This document shows, piece after piece, positions 1-13,783 of a DNA stretch of 64,000 nt. The notes below the pieces were generated by a model. The model ran no database searches. It was not told the DNA's origin and saw nothing but the letters and a program-made list of their open reading frames with translations. The position numbers and the translations under genes are program-made. The stretch is from Coprinus comatus (Eukaryota; Basidiomycota; Agaricomycetes; Agaricales; Agaricaceae), in assembly GCA_034638255.1 (NCBI GenBank), contig JAWPGT010000001.1, positions 2,108,001-2,172,000 of the forward strand, in the 5' to 3' direction. Position 1 is the stretch's first letter. Every line of letters starts with the position of its first letter.

Positions 1-178
<178 letters not shown>

Positions 179-194
179 CGTCACAAATACATCC

Positions 195-940
195 ATGTCT
201 CTGCTCCACAACGTCCTGCGTCCTCAGCCAGACTCTGACGACGAGTTCGTCAACGTAGCCTCTCCAGGCAGCACTCGTCCCTCCTCTCCAGTCCCCAGGG
301 GCGCAGCTGCCAGGCCTCTTCCAAAGCCTCTTCTCATCTCATCATCTCACAAGTTGGATCCCCTGCGTGCACTTCCAACAGAGCTATCGCAACAAGTATT
401 TGCAAAACTACCCATCAGAGACCTCGCAAGGTGTGCTCTCGTCTCAAAGAAATGGAACCGCAGCCAGACAATCAACTATGGTCAGTTCATCGCTCTTTAT
501 CTAAAACACTATCTTAATCTCCTCTCTAGTTTGGTTCCAACTCTACCGCAAAGATAACTTTCACGACGACAGTCTTCCACCAGGAAAATGGACAAAACGC
601 GAATCAAAACAGAACTGGGTATGACCTATCAACATCTATCTACTCATTCTAACAGTTTCAACAGCGTTTGATTCACCTAAAGACAATCTACGAACGTTCT
701 CCTCCATCCACCCCCTTTTCTCGCGTCTCATCCGCTTACACCTCTGGTTATCAAACTCCTCGTGAAGTTAAAGAAGAACAATGGCGTATAGAAGCAGAAG
801 CAACTGCTAGACCAGGTAAACTAGAGATGCGGGAAATGTACAAAGAACTAGGTGGTCGTAAAGCTCGTTCTAAAGCTAAACATGCTACCGGTACTCGTAC
901 TCGCGACAAAGGAGGTTGGGGTGAATCGGATGATTATTAA
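195..940 (+). CDS. F-box protein
   Basis: Predicted three-exon gene of about 216-219 residues. Exon 1 (195-480) encodes a Ser/Pro-rich leader and then an F-box of about 40 residues beginning near residue 55 (LRALPTELSQQVFAKLPIRD, followed by LARCALVSKKW). F-boxes bind Skp1 and make the protein a substrate adaptor of SCF ubiquitin ligases. Intron 1 is 481-529; exon 2 (530-618) encodes WFQLYRKDNF; a very short intron (619 to 655 or 664) follows; the last exon is basic and ends at TAA 938-940. No WD40 or leucine-rich repeats are visible, so the substrate is unknown. The ATG at 195 is the first after the DPM1 stop and keeps the frame open into the F-box. F-box call good, role unknown. Confidence 0.75.
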
Positions 941-1067
941 ATTCTGCATTAAAAGAGAGAAATCTGAATAGTGTGTTGTGATGATCTAGGGAAGGGGTTG
1001 TGACGTGTTTTTTTGATTTATATTTGTAGTAAATATATAGAAATAGATTTCTCTTCCCAACCATATA

Positions 1068-2127
1068 ATGTCTGTTAGACCTCTTGTTGCATACGACGAT
1101 ATCACCCTTCCTTATGAATCTCCAAACCCACCACCAACCCCTCACAAGAAACGTAAGCGCAACAACAATAACAACAACAACAATAACAACAGAAAAAAAA
1201 ATAAACACCGGGATGATCCACGCTCTGTAATGGAACAAGAGCTAGAAGAGGAAGAGGATGAAGAAAGTCGTGAATTGACACATGAAGAAATATGGGATGA
1301 TTCTGCCCTTGTAAATGCTTGGAATTCTGCTATGGAAGAGTATGAGGCCTATCATGGTCCTGATAAATCTTGGAAGAATCAACCTATTCATAAATCTCCT
1401 CTGTACGTTCATCCTCTCCATCCCCAATACCTGAACTTACTGGCTTAGTTGGTACAATACTCCTTCAATGAACCCACCCAAGCATACCACCGATATCATG
1501 GAAGTAGACCAATACCAAGAACATGAACAAGATGAAAACTCCAAACCTCTAAACTTTGACACATTTATTCCTACACATGATCCTACCCTCGCTCCTCCTG
1601 CTACTACCTCCTCAACCACAATCACCACAACCACACATTCCCAAGTACCAACATTAGAAAACCCATCAGACCTTTCAACTATTTCACAAGATGAAGCTTT
1701 CAATAGGGCTTTACAAGCCAGTTATTGGTCCGGATATTGGACAGCTATCTACCACGTACGTTTTTTTTCTCTCCCTCTTTTTCAACCCTAATTCGTGTAA
1801 TAAATAAATAAATCTTAGTCACATCGTCAACAACCTCCTCAACCCACTCAACCTCAATCACAATCACAATCACAATCAGAACCTGAACAATTTGAACAAC
1901 AAAATGCTCAACCTCAACCTCAAACTCTCACTCAAAACAGCACAACCACATCCACATCCACAACACATCCAATAACTGACCAAGACCAAAAAGACAGTAG
2001 TAATGACATACAATCCCAATCCCAATCCCAAACTGAACTTGACAATATTGATTCCTCCTCCTCCAATAATGATGATGATGACAATGACGATGAAGAAGGA
2101 GAAGAATTCGTATCGACTCAAAGATGA
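1068..2127 (+). CDS. smn1: Survival motor neuron (SMN) homologue with C-terminal extension
   Basis: Predicted three-exon gene (1068-1402, 1449-1755, 1819-2127) of about 316 residues. SMN is the core of the complex that loads Sm proteins onto spliceosomal snRNAs. Two hallmarks are visible: an N-terminal Gemin2-binding helix (EEIWDDSALVNAWNSAMEEY, near residue 70) and a YG-box-like oligomerisation helix encoded at the end of exon 2 (QASYWSGYWTAIY). There is no Tudor domain, as in other fungal SMN proteins. An Asn-run from AAC repeats follows the basic KKRKR segment. Unusually, exon 3 adds about 100 residues rich in Gln, Ser and Asp after the YG box, which is normally close to the C-terminus. 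The frame runs cleanly to TGA 2125-2127, so the extension appears real unless transcripts end in intron 2. Confidence 0.75.
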
Positions 2128-2747
2128 AGAACTCAGTCTGAGAGAGCCAAAAAATCTTTGATAAGCGAGTCAGAATACTACTATAATAATCTACATTGCA
2201 TATTATTCTCTCCAAAAAAAAAAACATTATGCACTCAACCTCTTTTTTTTGTCATTCGTCAGTACCCCATAATACCATGATTCACCATAACTTGTTACTA
2301 TTCATTTTGCATACATATACATAATAAATTTCTGACCCTTGGATATTATTATATTTCACAGTATTCTTCACCTTTTGATGAACGCCAGTAGTAGCATTGT
2401 TGTCCTGATCAGTGTATGAAGTCTATATTACTTATCAATACTTTGCACTGTACATGTACGGTTAATGAAGTGGAAGATGAGAAAGGTTAAGAAAAATTCA
2501 TATCGACAGAGGGGGAGTGTTTTCCTATTTTCCAAGAAGCTTTACTAGTTTATTTGTCAAATCAAACCATGAGATCCACTAACTCCTTCCCATTTCCATA
2601 CATTACAATAAAAGTTTGATCCGACGAGGATATGATATTACGACCAAAGGGTAGCTACAAACTTACTACAAATGAAGAAACAAAACAAAACAAAAACATA
2701 AAAGAGGAAGAGAGAATCGAGAACACGCGAAAAGAAAAGAAAAAACA
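2128..2747. other. Convergent intergenic stretch, no gene seen
   Basis: AT-rich sequence between the 3' ends of the SMN homologue and Nic96. It presumably holds both 3' untranslated regions. No convincing ORF or RNA gene was seen. Confidence 0.5.
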
Positions 2748-5700
2748 TTACAGAGAAATTTCCACATCCAACCGTGCAAGATATGAATATACATCCGGAG
2801 ACATCCTATATTTAAGGATACCAGCAAACACCATAAGCGATCTTGCCTTTTTACGAATCGAAGCAAGTGTCTGAAAAAAAAAAAATCTCGATCAAAAATC
2901 TCCACAAAAAAAAACAAAAACAAAAAAGAACACACCATTTGTCTCGTAGCATCAGCAACCATAGTACTCTTCACCTTCTGATGAACACCAGCAAGAGCAT
3001 CCATAGTAAGAGGTAAATAAACCATCAAATTCCTTTGCAAACTCTCATGTAAATCCTTAAACTCCTCTCCTCTCTTTGTAATTTTCGCCATATCCCCACT
3101 CAACGGTATCAAATCCGTAGATTCCAAAACTTCCAAAGCAACTTCTGGTTTCCCATTCCCTTTAGCTTCAATAGCTTCTCTAATTTTCAACAACTTAACC
3201 ACTGCATCTCGATTTTTTCCAACTGCTCTATTCGTACGTTCATAATGACGTAAAATTTCACTTGCTGTTTTTTCGATTGTTTTCGATTTTTCTTCTATAC
3301 CTGATTGAGCTATTGTGTTTCCTAAAGATGTTGCTAGACAAGCTACAACAGTTGAATAATCTCCTGCAAGATTATACAATTTAATTGCTTCCGGAATCCT
3401 ATCATTTTCTTCAGAATTACGTGCTGCACGAATGAGAATATTCTCATTATATTGTTTAGCATCCGTAAGACGAAGTAACGGAGCTCCTAGTTCAATAATT
3501 CCACTCTGTAAAATACATTATTTTAAATAAATAAAAAATAGATAGGTGCAAGGAGCCACTTACGAATTTTGAACCATCAGGTCGGAATCCACCAACAAGT
3601 TCTTCCCAAGCAGGTCCACTATTAGCAAGTACAATGATCCTTCTAACCAAATCCCAAGCAATTTCCATTTGTTCTTTACCCACACCATCACCTTGGTCCG
3701 AAGACAAACAAACAGTATAAACGTATTGCAAAGCTTCTTTAGCATCCATCTTTACAAATTGACGAACATATCGCCAAATCATAGTGGATAAACTCAAAGC
3801 AGGAGGTGAAGCAGGTGAAAGTGATACTACAAAAATGACAATGACTTAGTAAATGGTTGGGTATATGAATAAAGAAACTTACGAGGAGTTACATCTGACG
3901 TTTCCGCTCTTGGGGGAACTCGTAAGAGTCCATGATAAGCCAACGCAATAGCAAGATGAACCGCTTCAATTTCCGTTTCCGAATTTTCCCAAAGTGCAGC
4001 TACAGCACGTTCAAATTGACCACAAATGAGAAGAACACCAGGCCAAACTCTTCTTCCTCCTTGATTCGCAGGTCCATCAAAGTGTCTCTCTCCATAACCA
4101 AGGAGTACATCAGCCAATGCACGGAGACCCCCATCTTCATCTTCATCAATCTAACCAATCAATTTTAGAGAGCGTCCTTGTTCTTATTGAGTACCCACTT
4201 ACCATTGCCAATTGGAACCATAGCCAATCTTCCGTTGTTGTTGTGACTTGGGGTACGTTCCTGCGTGAAGGTTCGAGCCTGCCCATGAGTTTATAGAGGG
4301 CAAGTTTGAATGGATCGGCAGTTGATGAATGCAACATATGCGCGTTGTATACAGCCTGTAGATGATCCCGATGTGCTTTAGGAAGTCTAAAATATGTATA
4401 AGATAACGAGATTCTATCAGTATATGTGAATTACTTACTTGCGTTCGGGAGACTCGATCCATGTTTTAAAGTGGTTAATGAAGCTAGCCTCACGACGTTC
4501 AATGACTGATTCATGATGAACCGCTTCTGCCAAAGCCTCATTAACGAAACCAGTCCTAACAAGGTAGAAAATTTTGGCCCAAAGAGGTTGACCTCCAACC
4601 AACTAAAGACATAATTTAATAACACTGTATAACCCAAAATCAAAAAGTCGCGCACCTCGATTCTGTCCTCCCATTCTCCATTCTTATAGAACCTAACAGC
4701 CAGGAATGCTCTAACTCTGTTGGTCACACTAGGATCGCCACCCAACCGAGCCTCAGTAGGACGTGCTTGGATAGTCCTCTCCAAAATATCCCAATACTGT
4801 TCTTCTAAAGCTTGACGAGCCCCACGTGCGATCTGTTTGCGCAGAGCAATAGCATCACGCGATTCGGGGTCACCAAGATAGGTTCGAGCATATTTACGTT
4901 CAAAGAGGGGAGCATTGAGAACATGTGCGCCTGCATGTTCGATGGGTGGGAGTGCTGGTGGTTCTGCTGTGATTTTTGAGAGAATATGGAATATTTGTGC
5001 AGTTTCAATACTACGCGGCTGAAATGAAGCCGTCAGATGATTAACTCGTTCGAATTTGAAGAGTTCACGTACGTCAGAGGCGGTAAGTGAGAATGCAGCA
5101 TCGATGAAAGAGTGAACGACAGGATAGGATGTTCCTTTCAAACGTGCATTATTGAAGTCAGTGATAACACGGCAAAGGCCATCATTTTGCTTTGCATCTG
5201 GAGCGACAAACTTGGTGCAGTTGAAGTACTCGCCTATGTTTCTGTAAGCACAGAAATAATATAAAAGAAGGTATGCATACCATTAGACTGTTCTTGCCAT
5301 GTGTACTCTTCCTGAGTTCCAAAGATTTATTCTCGCCACCGACGCGCCCTCCAAGCTCTTCAAACACACGCTTTTTCTTTGCCTCCCAATCCTTCTGACT
5401 TCTCTCTTCCAAAACTCTGTAGAAATCCTCTTGTGTCTCCTTCCTGCCCTCTTCAATGGTAGATATTAGATTTTGTTCATGAGCATGACGAAGATAGCCT
5501 GCGACATCAGTATCTTGCAATGCCTGAAGCGGTGTGAAGGTGGTTGAGGTATTAAGATGTGCAATATTATTCGCCAGTGCCGAAGCATCTACATGTGCCT
5601 GCGCAAGTAGATAATTGCTATATAGAATATCAGGACCAGCACTAACAACTTGGAAACTGAAAGCTCACGCGCGATCTGCATCTGTGGAAGTTCCAGGCTG

Positions 5701-5829
5701 ACGAGAGACAAGACGACGTGACTGAGCCTCTACCTGGTCAAGAGAAAGCCTGACTGAAGGCAAGTCAGGTCTGTTGAGATGGTTTGTAAGGTTCTTCGAG
5801 GCAGTCAGCAGAGCAGACAAGTCGGCCAT
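2748..5829 (-). CDS. nic96: Nucleoporin Nic96/Nup93
   Basis: Large inner-ring scaffold nucleoporin of the nuclear pore; it links the Nup188/Nup192 proteins to the Nsp1 channel complex. The gene reads right to left with about nine short introns and an estimated 860 residues. The start (MADLSALLTASKNLTNHLNR) is at 5829, where the frame opens with an N-terminal amphipathic helix as expected for the Nsp1-complex-binding segment. Next come a charged coiled-coil-like part (5182-5520) and a long alpha-helical body with the family block EWEDRIEVRDF and the YPVVHSFIDAAF region. The C-terminus ends at TAA 2748-2750 after RMSPDVYSYLARLDVEISL, a recognisable Nup93 end. Promoter space is only 165 bp, shared with divergent Arp5. 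The frame is clean throughout. Confidence 0.85.
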
Positions 5830-5994
5830 GTTGAGCAAAATATAGTTGAATATATTCAATATTCTCGCTTGGCCCTCCATTGTTTGCGTCTTCCCTCCAG
5901 AACAAATACAAACACCCCTAATCGTCCACAACCCACTCATCCCAGTTACAATGTATATCTTTGAAGGGAACAACTCTCCTTGGCCACCACCACC

Positions 5995-8936
5995 ATGAAC
6001 GACGTCGACGAAAGTAAAATATACACCTTTCCTCTCCTGCCCCATCCCTCACTTCCACCACCTCCATTCGATTATAATGAAGACACAAAAAACGACATCC
6101 TCATAGACAATGGTGCAACCACCTTTCGATGGGGTTTCAGTGGAAACAAACCATATGTCGCGCCAAATGCCATTGTAAAGTACAAAGAGCGCCGCTATAA
6201 TAGACAACTTCTACTGTTTGGTGATGGTATTGATTCAGAGAGTGGTGCAAGAGCACAAGCCAAGACTCCTTGGGAAGGCGATATTCTTCTCAACTTTGAT
6301 GCTTTAGTATGTTCTTTCTTCAAACTATTTCATACCTAACACAACGCCATAGGAAAATGCTCTTGATTATGCTTTTCTACAACTGGGTATCAATACACCT
6401 ACTGTTCAACACCGTGTTGTCATGACCGAACGACTAGCAACACCCCTCCATTCTCGTGCCTGTATGTCCAAGTATAAACCTTGACCACCGTTTACTAATA
6501 CTTGTGTTACAGTAACCTCCGAACTCCTCTTCGAACTGTACTCAGTTCCAGAAGTAACATACTGTGTAGATGGAATTATGTCTTTTTACAAGAACAAAGG
6601 CACCAGTACAACTCCTTTCACAACGGATGGTCTTGTTATATCCTTCAATACCGCATCAACCTCAGTAATCCCCATGTTAAACGGTAGAGGTATTCTAAGT
6701 CATGCCAAAAGGTGCTTCACAACCTTGAACTTTTACTTCAATTTCTAACTCAATAACCCGTAACTCAGAATTCCATGGGGTGCATCCCAAGCTTCTGATT
6801 ACCTACTCAAACTCATCCAACTCAAATATCCCAGTTTCCCAACGCGCGTAACTAACCTCCAGACCAACGTAAGTCTCCCCTCAACTCAAAACTTCCTCAT
6901 CTAATTAAACCACTATACATAAATCAGTGGATGCTTCGAAATGTTTGTTCATTCGCAACAGATTATCCAGCTCATCTTCAAACGCTCCGAAACCCGGACG
7001 TATTACGCGCTGCTGAATGTATTATTCAATTCCCATACATCATTCCTGTTCAAGACGAGAAAACAGAAGAGGAATTAGCAAGAGCTGCTGAAAAGAGAAA
7101 AGAACAAGGCAAAAAGTTACAAGAGATAGCTGCTAAGAATAGGGCTGAAAAGGTATGTTATATACAAAAAAAAAATCTCCCGCGCATTTAAAAGAGGACA
7201 TGGCTAGTTGATACAAAAAGAAAACGACTTGCAATATCTCACAACGTTACGCGAAGGCAAAAGTTCAGATTCAAAACGTGAATGGATGGTCAGTACCCCT
7301 TCAGTTCGACATTGATTCGTAAAAAAAAAAAACTCTTACTGATACATCTTTTCGCCTCACTTTTTTTAGAGCAAACTTCAAACAGAAGGTTTTGATTCCG
7401 ATGCCGCACTTGATCAAACTATCAAAAAACTAGAGAATGATGTTTCTAAAGCACGGAAGAAAGAAGCTGGAAATACTGTCGAACAAGATGAAGTTATGGT
7501 CTGTTTTCTTGTTTAGGCATATATTGAAGTGTTGTGCTAATGAAATCTCTAGGAGGAACCTTCGTTCCCTCTTATTGATGTTCCAGATGCCGAGGTGCAT
7601 TCTTCCCTCCATATTGCATCCAAAATCCTAAATTTTATTAATCGATACCGAATAGCTCGATGAAGAAGGCATTAAAGAGAAAAAGAAACAAAAACTCCTT
7701 AAAGCTGGGTATGAAGCTCGTGCAAGATCCCGAAAAGAAAAAGAAAAAGAACGCGAGGAGAGAGAACGTGAAGAAAAGAAAGAAGAGGAGGAACGTCAGA
7801 ATGATTTACAAGGCTGGTCGAGACGTTTACGACAAGAACAAGAAGTGAGTTCCCTTATGTGTCCACCAATTCATATTTTAAAAAATCTCTAATAACAATG
7901 AATAGGCATTGATGTCACGTATCAAAGAAAGAGCTAGACGAAAAGCAGCTTTGAGTGATAGAAAGAGTGCTGCTGCGCAAGCTCGTATGAAGAGTATTGC
8001 AAACCTAGCAAGTGATGATCGTGTACCAAAGAAGAAACGTAAAGGAGGAGGAGGTCAGCTACCACATTTGAATGCTTCATTCAAAGCATATACTAACTTT
8101 TCCTTTCTTCAGAAGATATGTTTGGTGCAGATGATGATGATTGGGCCATATATCGCAAAATTGTACGTGTGTTCCCCTGACCGACACATTTCCTCAAATA
8201 TTAAACTTATGATTGTAACAGAATACCGCCAATGTTTCATCCGATGAAGAAGAAGACCTCGGTCAACTTCAAGCTATCGAACAAAAATTGTTACAACATG
8301 ATCCAACTTTCACAGATCAACAAACCCTTGCTTCCATCAATTCTCAACGTTCCGCTCTTTTGAACGCTTTCAAACCTACATATGACGACAGTGACATACG
8401 AGGTAAGTAGACTATATGTCCTCCTCATTTCCACGAATCACTCACTCATGGATACAGGAAATGCTCGAATTCACCTAAGCACTGAACGACAGAGAGTCTG
8501 TGAAGCTTGGTTCTCACCAAGTATGGCTGGTGTCGATTCAGCAGGATTAGGAGAAGTAATTCAAAACATACTTTCACGTTTCAGTAATGACGAAAAAGGA
8601 CGATTAGTTAAGGTACGCCCAAGCGAATCCTTTCTCTATACTAACCCGTACTTACCATCATAATACAATCAGAACGTATTCCTCACTGGTGGTCCTTCAG
8701 TACTTCCAGGTCTCAAAGATCGTCTCCATGCTGCTCTTCGACCAATATTACCACCTGAAATGCCTATTGAAATTGTTCAAGCTGCAGATCCATTTTTAGA
8801 TGCTTGGAATGGAATGAATCAACTTAGTGCTGCTAATGATCTTCATGGGTTTACTAAAGCTGATTATGAAGAATATGGTGGTGAACGTATACGGAAATGG
8901 TGGGGAGGTAATTGGAATAGTGCTATTAATCCGTAA
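5995..8936 (+). CDS. arp5: Actin-related protein 5 (INO80 complex subunit)
   Basis: Nuclear actin-related protein that with Ies6 couples the INO80 ATPase to nucleosome sliding. The ATG at 5995 opens MNDVDESKIYTFPLL. The actin-fold phosphate-loop block follows (ILIDNGATTFRWGFSG), then the TPWEGDILLNFDAL and VVMTERLATPLHSRA segments, and an exon giving VDGIMSFYKNKG. The middle is a long Lys/Glu-rich charged insertion (about 7050-8050), which is the diagnostic Arp5 insertion. The actin fold then resumes with VFLTGGPSVLPGLKDRL and ends with HGFTKADYEEYGGERIRKWW, the Arp5 signature near the C-terminus. There are about a dozen introns of 40-65 nt and an estimated 750 residues. Stop TAA 8934-8936. 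It converges on the Rab gene 149 bases downstream. Confidence 0.9.
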
Positions 8937-9085
8937 TTTGTTTTGTTTTGTAGATTGTACGATTTTTTCTTGGGCTGGTTAGTTTTCTTTCTTGTACTCC
9001 ATGTATTTCTTTTTTGTTCTTGAGTCTATTGCTCATAATATAAATTACAATCCTTCCAGTGTCCAAAATTAATTTCTTTCCAAGG

Positions 9086-10088
<1,003 letters not shown>

Positions 10089-10529
10089 TGTACACAAACT
10101 ATTGTTATGAGTAGAAGTATCCCATCCAACTTCATTATATATATTTTTCCTACTGAGTCAGTACATGCGCAGTCCATCATCTCCAATATTCTGCGGTCCT
10201 GTCACAAGAACAGCTGCGCGGCTATGATTGATTGTCATATCATTCATGCAACCTCATGAGCATATGTTATGATAAACGGATCGTAGCCGGTCAACAGTAA
10301 GAAGTGCACAATAGAATTATAGGGCCAATACACAACAAAGTTTGCTAAATTGTTGGGATCATAAGTGCATTTCACAAGTTCATAGGAGCAAAATAACAAA
10401 AAGCGCCATGTCCGGAAGAGAATGCAGAAAAGGGGTGGTGCCAGGCGCTCATGGTGTGTGTGGGGGAATATGTACAACAAAATGTGGGTGTATACAAACA
10501 TGTACGTGAAAGCAATCCAATTTAACCCT

Positions 10530-11420
<891 letters not shown>

Positions 11421-11497
11421 GTTGGTTGTAGGAGACAAGTGTTTGCGGTAACTGTTTGACCCCTCGCAAACCACGTGGCAATTAATTAATTCCTATT

Positions 11498-13231
11498 TTA
11501 TCCCCGCTTCGCCTTCATCTCTCTCCACAATGTTACATGCATAACTCCTCCAATACATACTACTCCAATCTGAATACAAATATAATTCACCATCCCAATA
11601 TCAACTCCTGCCCCTCCCAACACCGCACCCGTAACTCTGCCAGTGTAATTACTATACTGAATTGCCATGCTAATCTTCGAATTCCACGAATTAGGCAGCT
11701 GTTTCGATAACAAACTGAGTGTGCAAGTGCTTGCCAAATTGAATCCAAAGCAATAAGGAACCAACAAACATAATACGCTCCAAAACTAACTCTGTCCTCT
11801 CTCAAAATCGCCAACATAATAAAAAGCCCTGACAATCCTAACAATGATCCAGTTGCCAAAGTCACTCGGTCTTGTACATGTCGAGCCAAACGAATATTCG
11901 CTAGCAAGAATGGGAGTGTAGCAACTCCACCCAAAGCAATAAAGTTTCCAGCTTGATAAGGTGAATAACCAAGAGCAGCAGCAGAGAAGATTGGAATATT
12001 AGCTTCCCAAGATGCAAGGATGAAGAAACAAGTCATGGCATAGTAGCACATGCAAATGATTACACCCCATTGACGTTTATCTAGATCGCGGAAACTGACT
12101 GTCTCTTGTACTTGTGTTTGTTGTGGGGTAGAAGTTTCGGCAAGCGCAGTCGTCCTTTGTCCATTTGTTACATCCCGTAGCGGAATCTCCTGTTTTTCTT
12201 CAACCACTTCTTTCAACGTAAAAGTACTAACCACCCAAAACACGATCCAAACCCCAACCATAACCCATCCAGGACTCGTAAACCCATTGAAAATATCATT
12301 CCCAAACCCAACTTTATAAAGCACACCTCCAAGGAATGGACCAGCAGAAAAGCCAAATCCTTGTCCCAAAACTAACCAACTCGCAAGCATGGTTCTTTTC
12401 CGAATTCCAACAATTCTAGGATCAGAACAATACCTCTTGGAATACATAAATGAAATGAATCCAAATCCAGTGACAATACGTCCAATGAGTATGAGGTAAA
12501 GGAAATCAGCAGTGTATGCCAATCCATATAGAATGTTTCCAAGTATCATTGCTGCATATGAAAATTGGTATGGTCGTACATAACCACCTGTAGATGAAAT
12601 AATAAATCTGTGTTGAATCTCTGAAGTAAATAACGTAAATAACATACCTCGATCATACTTAGCAATGAAGAAAAGAGCAATTCCAGAAAACAAAGTAGGA
12701 ATACCGATAGTCAAACCTGAGAAAACCGCACTTCCTCCAAGATGTTCCGCATAAGCACTCGCAGATGAAACGATAATGAAAAAAGATGTCTTCACAATTC
12801 GTTCAGTCAACCAATTTTAAAAATAAAGATGAAAAACAAAAACCCACTTGAAAAAGTGCATTTCCAGCAATCACAGTAATAAGTGATTTAAGAGGAGGTA
12901 ATTTGGTTTCTTGATCTTGACCATTATCATCATTGGTATCAAGTCCAAGTCCAAGTTCTTGTAACAACAAAGAATTGGAATTACCAGGTCCAGATCCAGA
13001 TCCAGGTTGAGTCGTGCCAGTGCCAACACTAGTATTAGTAGTATTTGGTACTAAACTCGAATTTGAATGTCCATTTGATTTTGCTGTCGACAACGGTATA
13101 ACACTATATTCTCGTTGTCGAAGTTGAATATCCTCATATCCAGTTGTATGATTTCTTGAGACGGTCTCTACAACACTGACTTGAGATAACCGAGACATGG
13201 TCGTTCGTAACGAAGGAGGTTCCCTACCCAT
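11498..13231 (-). CDS. Major facilitator superfamily transporter (MFSD8-like fungal type)
   Basis: Multi-pass membrane carrier of about 500 residues. An N-terminal cytosolic leader rich in Ser, Thr, Gly and Asn (about 110 residues, MGREPPSLRTTMSRLSQVSV at the start) precedes the first membrane segment (LITVIAGNALFQ). Later exons give roughly 11-12 hydrophobic helices, including LIGRIVTGFGFISFMYSKRY and a Gly-rich helix GFGFSAGPFLGGVLYKVGFG. A charged central loop (EEKQEIPLRDVTNGQRTT) separates the two halves, as in MFS proteins. The helix-4 GRIVTGFG pattern and the layout recall fungal relatives of MFSD8/CLN7, which are vacuolar. The substrate cannot be inferred. Start chosen at ATG 13231, the first in the open frame; stop 11498. 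Confidence 0.7.
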
Positions 13232-13783
13232 CTACGTCGACAATAAAGTTGACCAATGGAGTTACATGAAAAAACCCCTACTTCGCCGCATCCCAATATT
13301 TTTAAAGGGGTTTATTAAAGCTAAGCCCTGAGCGCTGAAACATGGTACTCCAGGGTTCTCCAAGGACCAAATGCCTATCTTCGGTATTTTCCCGGAGCCG
13401 AACTATCCGTCGAAAAAAATCACACACACACACTTTCAGGCGCATTACACCCACTTAATCAATTCAAGTCCATATGTAGTTCGAAACAAAAGTAATTGAA
13501 TATTCGTGAATCATGAGAATTGTGCTATAAAGTAGTACTCGGTGGTATCATTATGTTGGATACAAACTGGAACAGACCGGGACTTTTTCCCAAAATAAAT
13601 CTGCGGTATTGAGAAGCTATCATGAAGATAAGGAGAAGGAGAAAGAAAATCAAGAATCATGAACCATGCACATGAGTAATGGGGGGATTCAAATTGATCG
13701 TTACATCAAGCACAAGCAACCGCAACCTGGGCTTGAGCTTGAACATTCTCCACTTGAGGTTTCTGTTTCTGAGCTCGATTCCT
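13232..13783. other. Intergenic stretch between two MFS genes
   Basis: Upstream region of the 11498-13231 gene and 3' flank of the next gene. It contains a short CA repeat near 13422-13434 and a purine-rich patch near 13620-13650. No gene seen. Confidence 0.5.
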
